Shown here one piece after another: positions 1 through 11,891 of a DNA stretch of 64,000 nucleotides (the stretch's first letter is position 1; each line of letters opens with the position of its first letter). The translations under genes were made by a program, and so were the position numbers. This DNA comes from Pieris napi (taxonomy: Eukaryota; Arthropoda; Insecta; Lepidoptera; Pieridae): NCBI RefSeq assembly GCF_905475465.1, contig NC_062247.1:8990001-9054000 (forward strand). The letters are read 5' to 3'. The notes beneath the pieces were generated by a model that ran no database searches, was not told where the DNA came from, and saw only the letters and a list, made by a program, of their open reading frames with translations.

Positions 1-147
1 TTTATCTTTAAATATTTCATAATCAGAATCACTGTCATTATTAGTCAATGGGGGGCAAATTTGAACATTTTCCAAAACAAATATTTTACTGGACGATGCA
101 GCAGTATAATCCGGCGTTGATTTTTTGTTAGAAACCTCACCAATAAA
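1..147 (-). pseudogene. Open frame cut by the left window edge, unassigned
   Basis: Forty-nine codons run without a stop to position 1 on the minus strand. The composition is protein-like (SNKKSTPDYTAASSSKIFVL, then NNDSDSDYEIFKDK). A second frame just upstream (SDFKRKKCKKSNLL) looks coding too, as if a frameshift lies near 140. It may be the start of a degenerate transposon ORF lying mostly outside the window. I do not recognise it. Confidence 0.2.
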
Positions 148-842
148 TTAGATTTTTTACACTTTTTTCTTTTAAAATCACTCACTGTTTATCAAAAATA
201 ATCAACACGCTGGTATATACGCGAGTGTTGTTTCCAAAACGTGCCCGCGACTTCCTGAATGTCGATTCTAGGACAACACTAAAAATCCCATCCTCCATCT
301 CTTGCGTCTACGAGGCGTACGATTTCACGAGTACATATCTCCTAACGCAAGGAATTAAAACTATTACAGTACTGTGCGTTAGGGACCTAATCCATCTCTA
401 ATTTATTTTTTAATGTCCTTGAATTCAGCTTTAAGTAGGAAGCAAATATGTATATTTGTCCTGCTCATCCTTAAAGAACTTTACAAGTTAGATCCTCCCG
501 CAAGGAGTGAAAAAACACGATTATGTTCAACGCACAATACGAAAGTCCTGCAAGAGATCTGATAGATCTCGTAATGCAACGAACGTGTTAATAGACATCT
601 CTGAAAATATTGAATGCTAATTTTTACCGCCATGTATTTAATACATGGTTCAATTGAGGCAGGAATTTTGGTTTGGCCGAAAGCTGATTCCTGAATTGCC
701 CAATTGAGGAGTTATGGAACTACAATCAACAACAATGTAACACAGTAAACTCATTTTCGTAGTCTCTTCATCATATTACACACCCCAAAGCGTATTACTA
801 GTAGCTATATTCTCTAAGATATAAATGCAAATATTATTTTAG
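148..842. other. AT-rich stretch without recognised features
   Basis: No exon for the N-terminal part of the serine protease homolog was found here. An imperfect inverted repeat (CAATTG...CAATTG, with GGCAGGAAT facing ATTCCTG) lies at about 651-705. Nothing else is supported. Confidence 0.4.
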
Positions 843-1062
843 GTTCGTTGCGATGCGGCGGCGTTAAGCCCACATTGGCTGTTGGCATCTGCTTCTTGTT
901 TATTTAGACATTACAAAAGCTATTCCGTGAATGGCCAGTCTGCATATGTAGCTTATTGCACGGATAATTGGAGGAACTCGGAACGAATATCTTATGTAAG
1001 GCGAAGCTTCGTTCATCCTCGTTTCAACTTGAAGGATGGAAGGCGATATCTTTATAATATTG
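843..1062 (+). CDS. Serine protease homolog exon A (His57 region, His replaced by Ser)
   Basis: The acceptor ttattttag precedes 843 and the donor ATTG|gtaatt follows 1062. It encodes 73 codons plus one base. The Cys42-Cys58 pair is kept (RC...SASC) but the histidine position is serine. It ends at YNI, where active enzymes have the catalytic Asp one residue before the Ile; here it is Asn. Confidence 0.85.
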
Positions 1063-4000
1063 GTAATTCTTGATTTTATCTTCAGTAACGTATCTTAATT
1101 GGAATCTTAAGAGCAGTGGTGGCCTAGTGGCTTCAGCGTGCGACTCTCATACCTGAGGTCGTAGGTTCGATCCCTGGCTGTGCACCAATGGACTTTCTTT
1201 CTATATGCGCTTTTAACATTTGCTCGAACGGTGAAGGAAAACATCGTGAGGAAATCGACATGTCTTAGACCCAAAAAGTCGACGGCGTAACACTGGAGGC
1301 TGTTCACCTACTTGCCTATTAGATTTTAAAAAAATATCATGAAACAGATTCAGAAATCTTAGGCCAAGACCTAAACAGGTTGTAGCGCCACTGATTTTTT
1401 TTAACGTATCTTAATTAGCTAATGAATTTTATTTGGGAATAAAACATCACCAGTCGGCTCATTATTGGCAAGAATACCTATGAATTATGGAAACAAAAAT
1501 GTTTTTAGCGACTATATCATCCGGGATTTGGTTCTAGTTTCCAGTATTTAATTATTATTATCAGTATTTAATTATTACGATATGAAATAGTTCACATAAA
1601 CCCAAATTAACCGATTTGTATCACATGTATATAATGACGAAAACATACATATAAAATATGTGTAGAACTGAAACTATGTATATAAGTTGCAGAGATTGGC
1701 GTATTATGCGAGAAATCGTATTAAACGCGTTCTACTGTACCTTCTTTTAAATACTATTTAAAATAAAAAGCTCATTCCCCTTTGCACCATGGAACAGCAA
1801 TTTTTTTCATGATATGGTTGTTCATTATGTGCATTGCATCTTAGAAAAAAAGACGGGCTGCACTCCGGGAGTGCCGGCAGAAGTGAAAACTTAAATATTA
1901 ACGTTGTGCATCTTTGATATTTTGGAATGGTTAGGGAATAATTTTGCACGAATTGCTTTAATTATCGGTATAAGAGTACCTACTATCATTTATGTGGTAG
2001 AATACAATATTTATTTATTGCACTATCGTACACAAACATTTTAATTTATATTACACTAGCGGGCCCGACAGGCGTTGTCCTGTCTTAACTATGAATATTG
2101 ATTTCAAATTGGTATAATTAATTAAAAAATATTTCAGAAACAGAGTGTTTATTATTCTAATGCTTTATGTTATACAACATTCTTTGTTTGTATTGTATAT
2201 ATTATCAATATAATAACTCCGATCGAAGCATTTATTTTAAACGATATTCATTTTTCTTACATCCTCTTTGTCGATATTTGCAGCACGCATTCTGTCAATG
2301 TTATGTCAAACGCCATAAGGTTACATAAAAAACTTTGAATTGTATGGCGGTTAAGTATTCTTCAATTTTCTAATTTTCCGCGCAATTTTTTTCTTTTTTT
2401 CTTTTATAAGAACCTTCTCCTGACAATTACAAACACAACAAAAAAAAATCAGACAAATCGGTCAAGCCGTTTTCATGTTATGTCGTGACAACGGAAAACG
2501 GGTTTCGTTTTTATATATATAGATTAAATACGCCGCGCCAGCTGTCTATTCTCCATCCGTCTTTCGACGCGAGTTTAACATTCTTTAACCCATTCCAAAA
2601 TAAGTTTTCACTTCAAAAATTTTATACTAGATCAAACCCAGGACCAATACAAGCTTTAAGTAACATATTAATGAAACATTTAACGATCACAGGTGTTATT
2701 GAAATTGTAAATTCAATGTCTGAAACATGTAATGGATGGGCTCCTGTTTCTCTGATGTCTCATCAAATGGCCAATACCCAAGGGATTAGAGGAGTGGTTG
2801 TGGGATGGAGCCTGGGCAGGTGACAAGCTATATTGTTTAAAGACCCAACGGGCACGATAAAAGCGGTTTTCCGCGTTCGTGTATTTTTTATGATGACCCT
2901 TACACGTATTCTTTGCAATAATTTCCTTTGCTGTTTAGGCAAGAGAAAAGTGCTCAAATAGATTGTTGAAGTTATACTTCTTTTAGCGCGTTCGGGAAAA
3001 ATGATGAGAGTCAATTTTTATAATGCGCGCGTACACCCTGAATATCTGTTCAATCATCGGTAAAACAGTCTGGCCCGCTAGTTGGCGCTGGCCCTGTTTT
3101 ATCGACAAGTTGCATTGTCTGTCATGGCGGAGTGTTTTTCAGAGTCATGTTTATTTAAACCAAAATAATGATTTCTATACGAAAAACTCTGTTCCAAAAA
3201 ATATACATATATTATATCGTTTCGATTGGAAGTGACCATTAAAATAGCCAAGAAAAATGCAATTCGAAGAGGGAAACGTCCCTCTAAAGTGCTCGAAGAA
3301 TATTATTACGCCAAAGAAGTATAACTTCTAACGCGAATAGGTACATAAATACACACAAGTTTTTTTTTAAATTAACACTGCTTGATTATAACAACATAAC
3401 AAATGAGAAATAATTGTAAAATAAATACTATTCATATTATTTAAGACAATAATGAAGAATTTAAATGATTACATTTAAATTTCAAATAAATAACCTAATA
3501 AGGTCACCATTTTTTATGTTTACATCACTATACGAGTAATTTGATATAGATTACAAAGTGAAGCCATTTTAGCCAGATGACAGTTTAATGTCAATTGTCA
3601 AAGTCTTATCTAACTGAAATGTGCTACTAATGTGCGTCAAAACAATTAACATTCATCATTAAAGTTATCTAAATGTGTTGCGTACGTTTGAACTTCGATA
3701 TACTGTTAAACGGAGTTTAGGGCTGGAACATTCTGGTGATGAAATAATTCGGAAGAATATAATTGTGCTTTTATTTAATACTAGGAAATCAACAAAGGCG
3801 AATAGAGTGTGTGAGAGAGAGGGCACCCGAGAGCGAGAGAGCTATCTAAGTTATTGACAATGATATTATTCTATTAAGAAGGCGGGAAAATAAATTCTCC
3901 TCTTTTTAAAATTCATCAATCAATTCAATCTTGAATGATTTGGATTTTTGTATGAAACTTAACTATACCGATTTTCAGGTCGAATAAATAAACCGAAGCT

Positions 4001-7000
4001 TTACTAAATATTACTTTAAACTTTCTAAGTATAATTTAGGTTTGAATTTTCCCAATTAAATTATTCTCTAATTATTGCTCGAATATCTATATATAAGTAA
4101 TAAACATTACATGATTTCTTCAGTTGCAATGACTTTTCCTACTTACCTTCTTCTTTCAGTCAATCAGACACAATAATGAATGCCGCCGACTGCGACTTTA
4201 AAATTTGAGTATTTTTCTCGTATAAAAAACCTATTTTAGCTTTGTTGAAGTCTTAAAAAAGTTTTTATAGCGAAGGAATTTCGTAGCCAATGTGTCATAC
4301 AACTAACACATTGACACGTATGGAAACACGCACGGCAAGCGCGCTGGACGCTCTTTATCATCCCCGTAGTTACAAAAAATCGTTGGACCAGTTTTATATT
4401 TTTTATAAAATTTTGACGTTTAAAGTCATTGAATAATAAAGAAGCTAACTACTGCAGAGCCATGTTAACGGACAGACGAAACTTGTAACTTTGATTTTGA
4501 TTGGACGGACGTAATATCATGACGTACTATATCGACTTTAAACCAATATGATTAAAGAGCGCCGTCTTTTGTTTTACATACCTACTCACTACAATACTAC
4601 ATGAATCGTATTTTGTAATATAAGTTGCAATTGTAGTATCCATTTATTTTAGAAGTATGACATTTTTGACAATACTCCAGATGACATAGATCTGGCGTAG
4701 CAAGGACTGATATGTATGTATAACTCGTACAAAATGTACTCTTTTTCAGATACCCAAACAACCTATCTAATAACTTCTCACTTGTGGTCTATGAAAGTCT
4801 TATCTATTCAGAAAATTGTCCAGGATTTGCCGAGTTAGTATATTTTTTCATTGTTAAACCACTGTAAGTTGTGACTCAGTCATATATATATGTATAAACG
4901 TACTTAATATACTTTATATAACTTACTAATAATTTTATATAACTACTATTTATTTTTCTTATAAATATTACCAAATAAATACCAAAGAAACTCAATTGCT
5001 TGGTTGATATTTTCAAATAGCTTCCGGCTTCGGTAAACATTTTTTTTTATACACGGAGAATAAACTCATAGCATAGAAATTATAGTGCTCCTAGATTCAT
5101 TTCTCTCAAAAATCTTACCGCAAACTTAAATCGTTTCTAACATCGTATAAAAATTGGAATTTGGGTAGAATTGATTTTCTTTGACCGTAAAATAACCATT
5201 TCCGAGGAATATCATTTCAAGGGACCAAATCAGAGTGGACTTGAATAAATCAAATATTAGATAAAATACATTGCGTCCAATTTCTCGTCTACTAAGACTA
5301 CATCTCACGTAACTTACACCACGCTTAGGTCATGTATTTTTAACATAATCCATTCTATATATTATTAGTTATTAGATTTAGGTATATAAATATATTTTTT
5401 TAAATGTTTTTTATCTAAGTTAATTGGTGTGGGTATAAATATTGTGTCGTTCTATCGAATTAGTAATTACTGTACAGATAGAATAATGATATGGAAAAAA
5501 AAAAAAAATATACTTTAAGGGAGTTAAATTTAGAAAACATCTTTCTTTTTTTTTACGTCAGTTCGAATAACATTCTTTAACGAATATAATCACGAACTAA
5601 TTACCTTATTTACTTAACTTGTGATTTAAGTTGCAGTTTTAATTTTATCAGAGTGTTGTTATTTTCACAAAAAAAATTTATTATTGATATGTGTAAGATT
5701 TTTCCATATTTTTAATTTACGTAAAATGTAATAATGAAATAATACACATTCAAAAACTTTTAGTAAGTAGTTGTTAAATATAACTAGGTACACGTTATGT
5801 TTAAAATAATTTTGTAACTTACATAAATATATTTTAAAGATATATATTTATATGAAAATATAATTTTCTATATTTCCATTGGCATTTATTTAATTAGAAA
5901 ACACTGAGTTCAATTTACTTAATAATAAAGTTTGAAAATATTTCAGACAACCAGCGTCTAACTTAAGTTGATTTAAAGATAAGTAAAGTAATTATAGTGT
6001 AATTTTCAAAGACAAATTTTGTCCCACAATATATATAATGACTGAACATTTCACAAAGATAATATTTATGGAAATTAATTGGTGGTTTGATTGCCAGACT
6101 AGATTGATACAACAAATTTAAACCAGTTTATTTAACTACTATAATGACACGTATTTTCTAAAACCCTAGTGTATACATATAGAGTATCACAATAGCAATC
6201 ATTACGTTAGTGAAAAAGATAAATATATTAGAGGCCAATTAATGTTTTTTTTTGAGTTTTCAATAACTGAAAAATTTTGATATTGAGAAATATTGACATT
6301 AGTCTTAATTTGATTTTTCCCATACATACATATAAATATTTATGGGATATTATTTATGTATATAATATGGTACTAAGGTAGTAACACATTTTTTTATGCT
6401 ATGTATTATAGCATTTAGTTAGGTGACAAAACATAATTACATAATTCGTTGACACGGCCTATCTCTACATTTGACCTTTTAAGTCGCGTTGGTATTGTAA
6501 TACTAGGTTATGCTCTTTTATTAATTACACCCTCAGGTATATTATATCTTGTGACTGTGTTTGCGTGCTGAAAACTATTTTTTGCACTTGAAGATAAAGT
6601 ATTTGTACTTGTAGTAATGTTCTCATTCTAATTGTTCCCTTATCACTGACTGCGTGTCTTTTAGTCAAGGATATTTCGAAGCGAGGCATATACTCGGGGC
6701 TTAGTGTTTATTATTAAAAATTGTGTATCAACGGCCATCGAAACATTTTTCGTTGATACTGCATTTGAATTGATGGAAATGTAATAATAATACAATATTT
6801 ATAAAAGTACAAATTAAAAAATATCTCTCTTTTCTTATATCTATATATAAATAACATCCACTTTATAGAGATTACGTAGTGCTATTGGACACTTTATTAT
6901 TTTAAATATTCTTATAATTACATTAGGACAGTATTGAATTACTAATTACTCTTAAGTTAGGCTATTGTAGTTTTCAATGATGTCTCAGGAAAGAGAAAAT

Positions 7001-9080
7001 TTATAAAAACAAATAGGTAGAAATGAAATGAAATCAATGAAATTGTATTTTAATGGTATTGATAATTTATTTGCAACAATATGGTCCAAAATATTATAAT
7101 AGTGGTAAAATCAATACAACGCATGTTCTGCCACACAAAAGGGCATGCAAATTTGTCTTTAAAGGTAGAATTTTACATAGAAGTTATAATATGAATCATA
7201 TCATTATAGTCAGTTCTTATATTATTTTATCACTACATCACATAATATGGATTATCGTAAAGAACAAACACAATGAATACTTTAAGACAATCTGAACTCA
7301 GTTACACTATTATTTCAGGAAATCGCACAAAAAGCCGAACGTGTATTGCCTGTCATTATCGACATCCGATAAAATGGAGAATTCTATGAACGGAATGTTA
7401 TTGATTGGAGGGAAACTGATTGCTCTCTACTCACAGGTCAGACACGTTTGCTCTTCAGAATTATAAAGATTGCTCTTACTATCTAATTAATTCTTCTCAA
7501 AGGGAAGAGGGAGTGAAATACGCTTAAATTGCAGATTTACTGCAATTTAACCCCCCCCCCCCCCTCTTTTTGACAGCAAAAGTAAGCAAAGCTCTCAAAA
7601 ATAATAGTATTAATTTCTTGTAGGAATCCTCAAAAATGCATTTCGTTTCCAAGCATAGACAATGTGTGGGTAAAATGTATAAAAATTAAATAATTACTGT
7701 AGACATAATCACCAAAAACGAAAATCAAAGACCACCCCCCCAATTCCCCCTATAGTGCTTACGTAATACTTGAACGGCCCGCTATTTGTAGATGGAATTT
7801 CCGTTTTTTTATTGAATAGCCTTTTTTATTTATATCATTACTAGCTGACCTGGCTAACTTCGTTCCGCCCTACAACCTTATAATATCGTTGTTACTTTAA
7901 TTTTACTTATTTTAGGATTTCATTAATGTTAAGTATTACATTAATACAACTCTTTTGCAAATACAGAAATGTTTTATTGCTTGCCATTGCGAAAGAAGAA
8001 TGGCAGTTTTACACATTAGGCATCTTCTCTCTAGCGTCAATATGGCGATACTGCATGTTAAGCACTTTCTGATATCCAACATCTTTTGATCAGGATCAAA
8101 GCATGGTTATGCATCTCCTCATTCACCTCAAGATCGGAATTTCTTGAACTGACACGAATTCGACGTAAAATGATGCGTAGTTTTGTCAACAGATGGCACC
8201 ATATGGTTTTTGCATTCGTAAAATTAATTTATTGTTATTCGATAACTTATCCGATATTTTATTGCTTATTCTGCTATTCGGGAAGGAAACAAATCCAACA
8301 AATCAAAAACCATGGCAATCGGTCCAGCCGTTCTTGAGTTATAAGTGTTGTAACAAACACGACTTTCTTTTATATATATAGATATTATGTAGTAATAGTG
8401 TAGAATGGTAGAGAAATTTAATCCCCTAATTCATTCTATAAGTTCAACACAAGCCGGCAGATTTGTCCTACACATGTTTCATCACTAATTGGAGTTGTAC
8501 GGTTCCTTCACAACATAATAAATGCGAAATAATTAAATGTTATGCTATGAAACGCTAAATGAATGTAATGTAATTGTTGAAGAGAGTGCCTGTGTCTGAC
8601 TATACTCTCGGGGCGTAACTCCGACAATTTAGGATATCGCTTATAAAGCTAAGAAAGCTTGAGTAAGCAAATTACCGAAGTGCTATATTTATAATATACT
8701 AAGGGTCTGTTTCACAATGTACGGATAAGTTCTACATAACTTCCAAATTGACTATTTATTACTTATTGGTAGGATAAACACTATTGTTTTCACAACTGTC
8801 AGATAGCGCTATTCGTCACATAAAGTCCATCATAAGTTACTAACAAGAGTCAAGCACATTCACATAAGTCAGATAAAATTGCTGCTTGGTGTAATGGAAC
8901 CGAATTAAAATAACGTAGCCACTGTAGATTTATGTAGATGTAAATAACGATTTTTCTTTTCCAAAGGATGAGCTAAGTCCCTCGGGAGAGCAATCAGCTC
9001 TTTACACTGGCGTCTGGCGTCACATTCCTTGGTTACTCGATATTGCAAGGGAACCAGATGATTTTATGCCTGCATTATAA
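843..9080 (+). CDS. Non-catalytic serine protease homolog (S1 fold), 3' four exons; 5' end not in view
   Basis: Four exons (843-1062, 2693-2819, 7319-7436, 8967-9080) join in phase (0, 1, 2, 0) to 192 residues ending at TAA 9078-9080. The order of S1 landmarks is right: a Cys42-like start (RCDAAALSPHW), the His loop ASASC where active enzymes have TAAHC, YNIGVIEI in place of NDIALL, a PVSLMSHQ segment like PICLP, VVVGWSLGR like the GWG strand, NSMNGMLLIGGKL aligning residue for residue with GDSGGPLVxGGKL, and ALYTGVWRHIPWLLDI, the usual C-terminal helix. His57, Asp102 and Ser195 are thus Ser, Asn and Met, so the product is inferred to be catalytically dead and probably a secreted binding or cofactor protein. 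Several S1 cysteines (182, 191, 201, 220) are also missing. The activation site and signal peptide must be further upstream. Assembly from sequence is strong; function is inferred from the family. Confidence 0.87.
1101..1401 (+). mobile_element. tRNA-derived SINE, near full length, with 15-bp target duplication
   Basis: A tRNA-like head with A box (tggcctagtggc) and B box (GGTTCGATCCC) is followed by a conserved body and the end TGTAGCGCCACTGATTTTTT. The 15-bp duplication taacgtatcttaatt stands at 1086-1100 and 1402-1416. The element sits in the first visible intron of the protease homolog, 39 bases after its exon A. Confidence 0.88.
2055..2527 (+). mobile_element. CTAGC...TATATATAG-type interspersed element (Lep1/Helitron-like)
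   Basis: It begins ACTAGCGGGCCCGACAGGCG and ends TTTTATATATATAGATT after a conserved CGGTCAAGCCGTTTTCA segment. Elements of this build are common in Lepidoptera and have been described as Helitron-like; the assignment is from memory of the family, not from a rolling-circle protein. It ends 165 bases before exon B of the protease homolog. Confidence 0.6.
2693..2819 (+). CDS. Serine protease homolog exon B (central strands, GWG-like motif)
   Basis: The acceptor gatcacag precedes 2693 and the donor GGCAG|gtgaca follows 2819. The frame enters with two bases that complete Gly with the previous exon, and leaves with two bases. It encodes VIEIVNS...ETCNGWAPVSLMSHQ...VVVGWSLG, matching the region from Asp102 to the GWG turn of S1 proteases. 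The Cys corresponds to Cys122. Confidence 0.85.
2965..3332 (+). mobile_element. Snap-back MITE with GAAGTTATACTTCTT ends
   Basis: The left end GTTGAAGTTATACTTCTTTT and the right end, reverse complement GTTAGAAGTTATACTTCTTT, form terminal inverted repeats that are themselves palindromic. Related pieces are at 11892-12110 (minus), 22373-22455 and 44586-44665. Confidence 0.65.
3333..7318. other. Intron of the serine protease homolog, AT-rich, no recognised element
   Basis: I see only AT-rich sequence, short homopolymers and a short GAGAGA-rich patch near 3810-3845. No coding exon fits the phase between exons B and C here. Confidence 0.4.
7319..7436 (+). CDS. Serine protease homolog exon C (degenerate active-serine loop)
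   Basis: The acceptor ttatttcag precedes 7319 and the donor TCACAG|gtcaga follows 7436. The first base completes an Arg codon with exon B; 39 full codons follow. The run NSMNGMLLIGGKL takes the place of GDSGGPL..GGKL, so the nucleophile position is Met and the preceding Asp194 is Ser. The two other frames meet stops early, which supports this one. Confidence 0.83.
7841..8384 (+). mobile_element. CTAGC...TATATATAG-type interspersed element
   Basis: It starts CTAGCTGACCTGGCTAACTT and ends with GTCCAGCCGTTCTTGAGTTA followed by TTTTATATATATAGAT. It shares head and tail layout with the copies at 2055, 46904 and 59976. It lies in the last intron of the protease homolog. Confidence 0.6.
8701..8860 (+). 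repeat. Half copy of a palindromic MITE
   Basis: AGGGTCTGTTTCACAATGTA starts a segment that matches, in reverse complement, the right half of the complete palindromic element at 10208-10440. It includes TCAGATAGCGCTATTCGTCA. The partner arm is missing. Confidence 0.6.
8967..9080 (+). CDS. Serine protease homolog terminal exon
   Basis: The acceptor cttttccaaag precedes 8967; 37 codons follow in phase 0 to TAA at 9078-9080. SALYTGVWRHIPWLLDIA matches the (P)GVYTRV..YIPWI.. ending of S1 domains, followed by a short acidic tail (REPDDFMPAL). A possible poly(A) signal variant ATTAAA lies at 9111-9116. Confidence 0.86.
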   Translation, partial: DELSPSGEQSALYTGVWRHIPWLLDIAREPDDFMPAL

Positions 9081-9165
9081 ACTATTTCACTGATATATTG
9101 TCTTTTATTAATTAAATTATATTAATCGTGAGGTCGTCTTTCCAATGTTGTATTTTTGCTTTTGA

Positions 9166-9712
9166 ATGTAGTGGCTACAGCGTGCGGCTCTCATCCCTCA
9201 AATCGTAGGTTCGATCGCCGGCTGTGCACCAATGGAATTTCTATGTGCGCATTTAACTTTCGCTCGAAGTGATGGAAAACATCGTGAGGAACCCGACTTG
9301 CCTTAGGCCAGGTTCTCACGCCATTGTCGTGCACATTTTTTTGCAGTATACGTCATAACGATTAAATAGTGGCGCATACAGTGTACTGCAAAAAATGTAC
9401 CGTTTATACGTTTAAACGAATACTCGCCGGACTTGCCAAGCAAATTTAATGAACTTTAACGTATTAGGTTTGCAGTGGCATATATGGTGAATAGCCAAAA
9501 TTTTCACACACTGTTCGTTTTTACACGAATCAAAATCTACCATATGTAAATTAAAAATGTACATTAAAAAAACGAATGCAGAAAAACGTGCAGAACAAAA
9601 GCTTAGACTCAAAAAGTCGACAGTGTGTGTCAGGCACAGAAGGCGCCTGAAGAAGATACAGAAATCTGAGGCCCAGACCTAAAAAAGGCTGCACCGCCAC
9701 TTTTATTTTAAC
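9166..9712 (+). mobile_element. tRNA-derived SINE split by a nested insertion
   Basis: The SINE head and body run from about 9166 to 9309 and the tail (aaaaagtcgac to caccgccact) from 9604 to 9712. About 290 unrelated bases separate them, inserted at a CTTA site. Confidence 0.65.
9310..9603 (+). mobile_element. Unclassified insertion inside a SINE, with hairpin
   Basis: The insert has a strong hairpin (ACATTTTTTTGCAGTATAC at 9333-9351 facing GTGTACTGCAAAAAATGT at 9381-9398) and weakly similar ends (TGCACATTTTT versus TGCACGTTTTT in reverse). No coding frame is supported. Confidence 0.4.
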
Positions 9713-10207
9713 ACAATCAACCCATTTTCAATAGAAGATATATTATATCAATGGCCAAACCTTATGAAGTTAGCCATATAATACAATGATTTGTAGCCTA
9801 AAAAATGTTCAAAACCACCTTTTTGTGATCTATTCTTGGGTTATATTAAGTTATACCAGCCTCAATGTAAATGAAAGTTCAGTGGTGCGAGTGATTGTAT
9901 TTACGATGATCTTTTGACAATACATAAAATCACTGTTGCGGAAGTCACCTGACCCTACGGACTCACCAGGGTAGCCTTTATTTAAATTTTGAACACAAAA
10001 CCCTACGTTTTATAGCAATTATATTGAAGGTTTCCTTTTATTTATTTAGTAAAACAATATTACAGGAGCTGCTACGCAACTTTCAGGTACAAGAAAAAGT
10101 TTTACATTAATTACCCCTAAACAACACAATAAACTTATACTTTATTGAACTGTCTGAAATTGTAGTAATAAATATCTACGTAAAATGCATATGTCACCAG
10201 AATACAA

Positions 10208-10440
10208 TAAGAGTCTGTTACACAATGTATGGATAAAGTACCAAATAGCTATGCAACACATAAATTATTTGGAAGATAAATAGTGCTATTTGACAAGCAT
10301 CGGACTCATACCTTATGTGACGGACTTTATGTGACGAATAGCGCTATCTGACAGTTGTGAAACGCAACAATAGTGTTTATCCTACCAATAAGTAATAAAT
10401 AGCTAATTTGGAACTTATCCGTACATTGTGACACAGACCC
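10208..10440 (+). mobile_element. Palindromic MITE flanked by TA
   Basis: The left end AGAGTCTGTTACACAATGTA and the right end TACATTGTGACACAGACCCT are inverted repeats, and similarity extends towards the centre. TA flanks both ends, as for Tc1/mariner-type MITEs. Confidence 0.6.
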
Positions 10441-11214
10441 TAAGTACCGCAAGTTTATAAATTTCCTAGGAAATCCGGAATTTCCTAGGAATAGGAAAAA
10501 CGAACTCACGCGTAAAATAATAACGATAACCAAACGGCATGTGTGCTCTGATTGGTTGAATAAGTCCCTAACCTAACATAACCTAACCGTTTAGAATCTT
10601 ACGAATGGATATCCGTTAGTATATATATTTATCACGAGACGTCACAAATTGATAAATATACGAAAATGTTTACGTAACAATACAATTTATTTCTCGTTTA
10701 GAATCCTACGAAAGTTTATAAACTTGCGGATTTTGTTACCTTCCGGTGTCACATAAAAAAAACTAAAATTAAGAATACCTACTATTACATAAAAGTAAAA
10801 CACTAAAATGCGGTACGATCCCCAAGCTACATATTGACGTGGAATATTTCAATCAAAAAATCAATCTTCAATCTTAGACCCCGATTTTGCTCGTGAATTA
10901 TCAACTTTTAAATATACTATTCTTTCACGTAACACTTAGATGTAGCTACAGCAGTATATTAAAGGGGAATTGGTGATAGTAGAGCCACCTTTAGTGGCAC
11001 TGGATGAAGCATACAAATATACATACCACAAAGAACGGTTCGGTGATCATTGTTACACAATTTGTTTTAACAATATTTATTAAGTCCTAAGTAAATACCT
11101 CAGTTTGGCCTTTGTTATACTCAATAAACCAAAAAAATGCTTACAATTTTCCTCAGTCGTAGGGAAAAGGGAATATTAAACAAAGGAGCATCGGGAAAGA
11201 TTTTATAATCATTA

Positions 11215-11596
11215 GGGCCGGCGCCCATTATCGGCATCGGTACGACTGAGGATTTTAGATGGCAAATAGCAATATACTATAACATAATGGCAATAAAGTA
11301 GAAATTTCCGTAATATGTGGTTGTAATAACAAAAATACCGCTTCGGTAAGCTTGAGGCTACTGCATCGGCAGCTGTGAGGCTGCTTTGGGATACTTCGGG
11401 ATCCTTCGGTACGCCGTCGCCCACCGTGCTGCCGGCGCCAAGGCAACACTTGAGGACGGTGCGGCATGCTTAAGGACGCCTCGTCATCCCTAAGAACGTT
11501 GCAGCATGCCAAAGCATAATTGCCGATAGTGTGCGCTTGCATGTAGGATGCCGAAGGATCCTTTTCCTTGCCGATGCCGATAATGGGCGCCGGCCC
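11215..11596. mobile_element. PIF/Harbinger-like MITE with perfect 26-bp TIR and TTA duplication
   Basis: Terminal inverted repeats at 11215-11240 and 11571-11596 are identical (they begin GGGCCGGCGCCCATTATCGG). TTA stands directly outside both ends (11212-11214 and 11597-11599), the TWA target duplication of PIF/Harbinger. The 382-bp body is GC-richer than its surroundings and has recurring GCATGC/AAGGA-type motifs. No transposase is encoded. Confidence 0.78.
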
Positions 11597-11891
11597 TTAC
11601 ACGTTATCATGTTAAAAAATCCAGTTCAAACTTGTTCTTAAGTAAAAATGTTACTATCATGCATACTTCATTTCATCTAACATTACTTATTTAGAGGTAG
11701 TCCCTTCATAAGTTTGGGTAATAAAATATATCAAATGCCATAATGTCGCTTAGATGCAAGCAGTTTTATAAATCTATAGGCAAATAAGGAGGAATTGAGG
11801 TAATGTAAATCTGACGATAAAAAATGGCTACTAAATTTTTATGGTTAAAATTAAGTTTATAGAAAAAAACGTGTGTGTACTTATGTAGACG

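Noticed and set aside
1111..1190. tRNA genes at the heads of the main SINE family
   Set aside because: All copies share a SINE body and a common 3' end, so they are retroposons.
7549..7565. C run as a regulatory or structural element
   Set aside because: A plain homopolymer in an intron with no partner or motif.
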